NCBI GenBank assembly: GCA_945946745.1 | Contig: CAMEWZ010000090.1 | Span: forward strand, 1-6,530 | Origin: an uncultured Clostridia bacterium | Lineage (GTDB): Bacteria; Bacillota; Clostridia; Oscillospirales; Oscillospiraceae | Length of the DNA: 6,530 nt | Reading direction: 5' to 3' | Shown: positions 5,670 to 6,530 of the stretch, piece after piece | Numbering within the stretch: position 1 is the first letter of the stretch | Layout: each line of letters opens with the position of its first letter | Position numbers and translations under genes: made by a program | The notes under the pieces: model-generated | Databases searched by the model: none | What the model was told of the DNA's origin: nothing | What the model saw: only the letters and a program-made list of their open reading frames with translations

Positions 5670-6278
5670 TTAGTCCTCGGACTTCTCCACCACGAAAGCG
5701 ATGGTTCCGATATCCTCATCAAACTCCACGGTCACGGTGCCATCCTTCTGGATGACCACCTTATCCGCCTCCACGGGCACCCATTCGCCGTCCACGAAGC
5801 GCATGACCATCAGGAAATCGCCGGGCTTCAGGCCCAGGTTAAAGCCCATGGTCACGGAGCTGCCGTTTTCCATCAGCTTCTTGGAAGCGGAGTCCGTCAA
5901 GGACACGTTTATCACGTCCCGCACCACCAGGTCGGAGGCATTGATCTTATCCGTCTTCTCATCCAGCTTGCCGTTGTTTTCGGTCTTGGTGTTTTCCTTG
6001 TAGGCATCCAGAACCTTGTCCAGCGCCTTGGGCTTGCTGATGGCCTTATAAGCTTCCGTAATTTCCTCTTTCACCGCTTTGGGGGCCTTGTCCAGCTCAG
6101 ACAGCGGCGTCACCTTAATATCCTTGGCAGACACGCCCTGGATTTCCTTGCCTTCCGCGTCCTTAATCACTGCCGCCACCGAATTGCCGTTTGCATCCTT
6201 CATCGTCGTCAACTCGGGCGCGCCCTTCTGCTCCACGCTGGGCGTGAAAACAGCCGCGCTTACAGGTGCCGCCAGCAC
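5670..6278 (-). CDS. secreted protein of unknown function with a broken or altered N-terminus
   Basis: From the GTG at 6278 the protein is 202 residues. It starts inside what looks like the end of a signal peptide (LAAPVSA, then AVFTPSVEQKGAPELTT). The mature part is lysine- and acid-rich with a helical middle (about 60-105) and a beta-rich C-terminal part (VVRDVINVSLTD, VTMGFNLGLKPGDFLMV, GTVTVEFDEDIGTIAFVVEK). No cysteine, wall-anchor motif or catalytic signature is seen, and I do not name a family. No ribosome binding site precedes GTG 6278 or the in-frame CTG at 6302. The open frame runs up to a TAG at 6306-6308, beyond which it continues into a well-initiated 16-codon ORF. The gene is thus either made by re-initiation or read-through, or damaged. 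It lies 6 bases before the LCP gene. Confidence 0.65.
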   Translation of the reverse strand: MLAAPVSAAVFTPSVEQKGAPELTTMKDANGNSVAAVIKDAEGKEIQGVSAKDIKVTPLSELDKAPKAVKEEITEAYKAISKPKALDKVLDAYKENTKTENNGKLDEKTDKINASDLVVRDVINVSLTDSASKKLMENGSSVTMGFNLGLKPGDFLMVMRFVDGEWVPVEADKVVIQKDGTVTVEFDEDIGTIAFVVEKSED

Positions 6279-6305
6279 AATGGCCCAGGCTCTGCGCCAC
6301 AGCGC

Positions 6306-6356
6306 CTAAAACAGCTTCAACAGGTCGATCTCATCGTCTTCTTTTCTGTTATCCAT
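6306..6356 (-). pseudogene. 16-codon ORF resembling the start of a Wzz-type chain-length protein, ended by TAG
   Basis: The ATG at 6356 has AAAGGAAAG just upstream and encodes MDNRKEDDEIDLLKLF, then TAG. The acidic EIDLLKLF motif, continued after the stop by ALWRRAWAIVLAA in the same frame, is how Clostridia Wzz/CapA-type polysaccharide co-polymerases begin: a short cytoplasmic tail, Arg residues, then the first membrane helix. The next residues switch to a signal-peptide end and an unrelated secreted domain. So this looks like a stub of a Wzz gene fused to another gene and interrupted by an amber codon (one change from AAG, CAG or GAG). A functional 16-residue leader peptide is the alternative. 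Confidence 0.6.
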
Positions 6357-6393
6357 CTTTCTTTCCTTTGCACGTGTTAAATCGATTTTTTGT

Positions 6394-6422
6394 ATTATAC
6401 TACGTCATCATTCGAAAATCAA
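6394..6422 (-). promoter_or_regulatory. sigma-A type promoter of the glycopolymer operon
   Basis: On the minus strand TTGATT (6417-6422, 4 of 6 to consensus) is followed by a 17-base spacer and a perfect TATAAT (6394-6399). Transcription would start near 6387, about 30 bases before the ATG at 6356. An 11-base G run (C run on the plus strand) lies 11 bases upstream of the -35 box. Confidence 0.82.
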
Positions 6423-6433
6423 CAGTTTATCTA

Positions 6434-6444
6434 CCCCCCCCCCC
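6434..6444. repeat. C11 homopolymer tract upstream of the glycopolymer promoter
   Basis: Eleven uninterrupted C (G on the coding strand) lie just upstream of the -35 box, in the region where the RNA polymerase alpha subunit or an activator would touch DNA. Runs of this length are prone to slipped-strand length change, and such tracts near promoters are known phase-variation switches in other bacteria. Confidence 0.9.
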
Positions 6445-6464
6445 GCCAAAAAAAGTTGAAAGCT

Positions 6465-6486
6465 ACAAAAACCTGTGGCTTTTTGT
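6465..6486. terminator. probable terminator of an upstream gene, possibly bidirectional
   Basis: ACAAAAACC (6465-6473) pairs with GG (6477-6478) and TTTTTGT (6480-6486) around a 3-base loop with one bulged base. On the minus strand a run of seven T follows ten bases after the stem (6447-6453), and on the plus strand the stem itself ends in T5. It would isolate the glycopolymer promoter from a minus-strand gene beyond 6530. The stem is AT-rich, so confidence is moderate. Confidence 0.5.
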
Positions 6487-6530
6487 CAGTTTTCCCCAAA
6501 CAGGGGCCGCCGTATCTTCCCTTTTCCTGG

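Noticed and set aside
6306..6308. TAG read as a sense codon through stop-codon recoding
   Set aside because: TAG ends the yerC-like gene (307-309) and the ATPase gene (634-636) at the expected family lengths, so it is used as a normal stop.
6486..6530. Minus-strand tail reading PGKGKIRRPLFGEN then TGA at the right edge, as the end of an upstream gene
   Set aside because: The stop just before the likely terminator is suggestive, but 14 residues without a recognisable family are too few to call a gene.

Overview
The window looks like a chromosomal piece of a moderately GC-rich Firmicute of class Clostridia, most like gut Oscillospiraceae-type bacteria. This rests on the YerC-family regulator, the Clostridia-style amino-acid binding lipoprotein, AGGAGG-type ribosome binding sites and the style of the EPS genes. 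The genus cannot be fixed from the sequence alone. Every gene I can support reads on the minus strand, so gene order runs from right to left.

Right part (about 6530 to 3045): a surface glycopolymer operon. A likely terminator of an unseen upstream gene (6465-6486) is followed by an uninterrupted 11-C tract (6434-6444), then a good sigma-A promoter (TTGATT-17-TATAAT). A well-placed ribosome binding site leads into a 16-codon ORF resembling the cytoplasmic start of a Wzz-type chain-length protein. It ends at an in-frame TAG, and the same frame continues past it into a secreted protein of unknown function (5670-6278). Next come an LCP-family lipoprotein (4641-5663) and an initiating sugar-phosphate transferase (3094-4545). 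A strong terminator (3045-3085) closes the operon. The transferase would load the first sugar on the lipid carrier, and LCP proteins move finished polymers to the cell wall.

Middle and left part (about 3009 to 307): a polar amino-acid ABC importer operon. A TTTACA-17-TATAAT promoter is overlaid by a 9-12-9 inverted repeat, a likely operator. It drives a binding lipoprotein, a permease and an ATPase, followed by a small YerC/TrpR-like regulator. Stem-loops without U-runs lie after the binding protein gene and before the regulator gene, and probably set relative protein levels.

Left edge (1 to 264): a promoter followed by a decayed tRNA-Leu copy (138-222), then the 5' half of what appears to be an intact tRNA-Leu gene that runs off the window.

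The points most worth a second look are the Wzz-like stub joined in frame, through an amber codon, to an unrelated secreted protein; the C11 tract beside that operon's promoter; the tRNA-Leu pseudogene that holds the only clear promoter for the tRNA behind it; and the operator-like repeat over the importer promoter.
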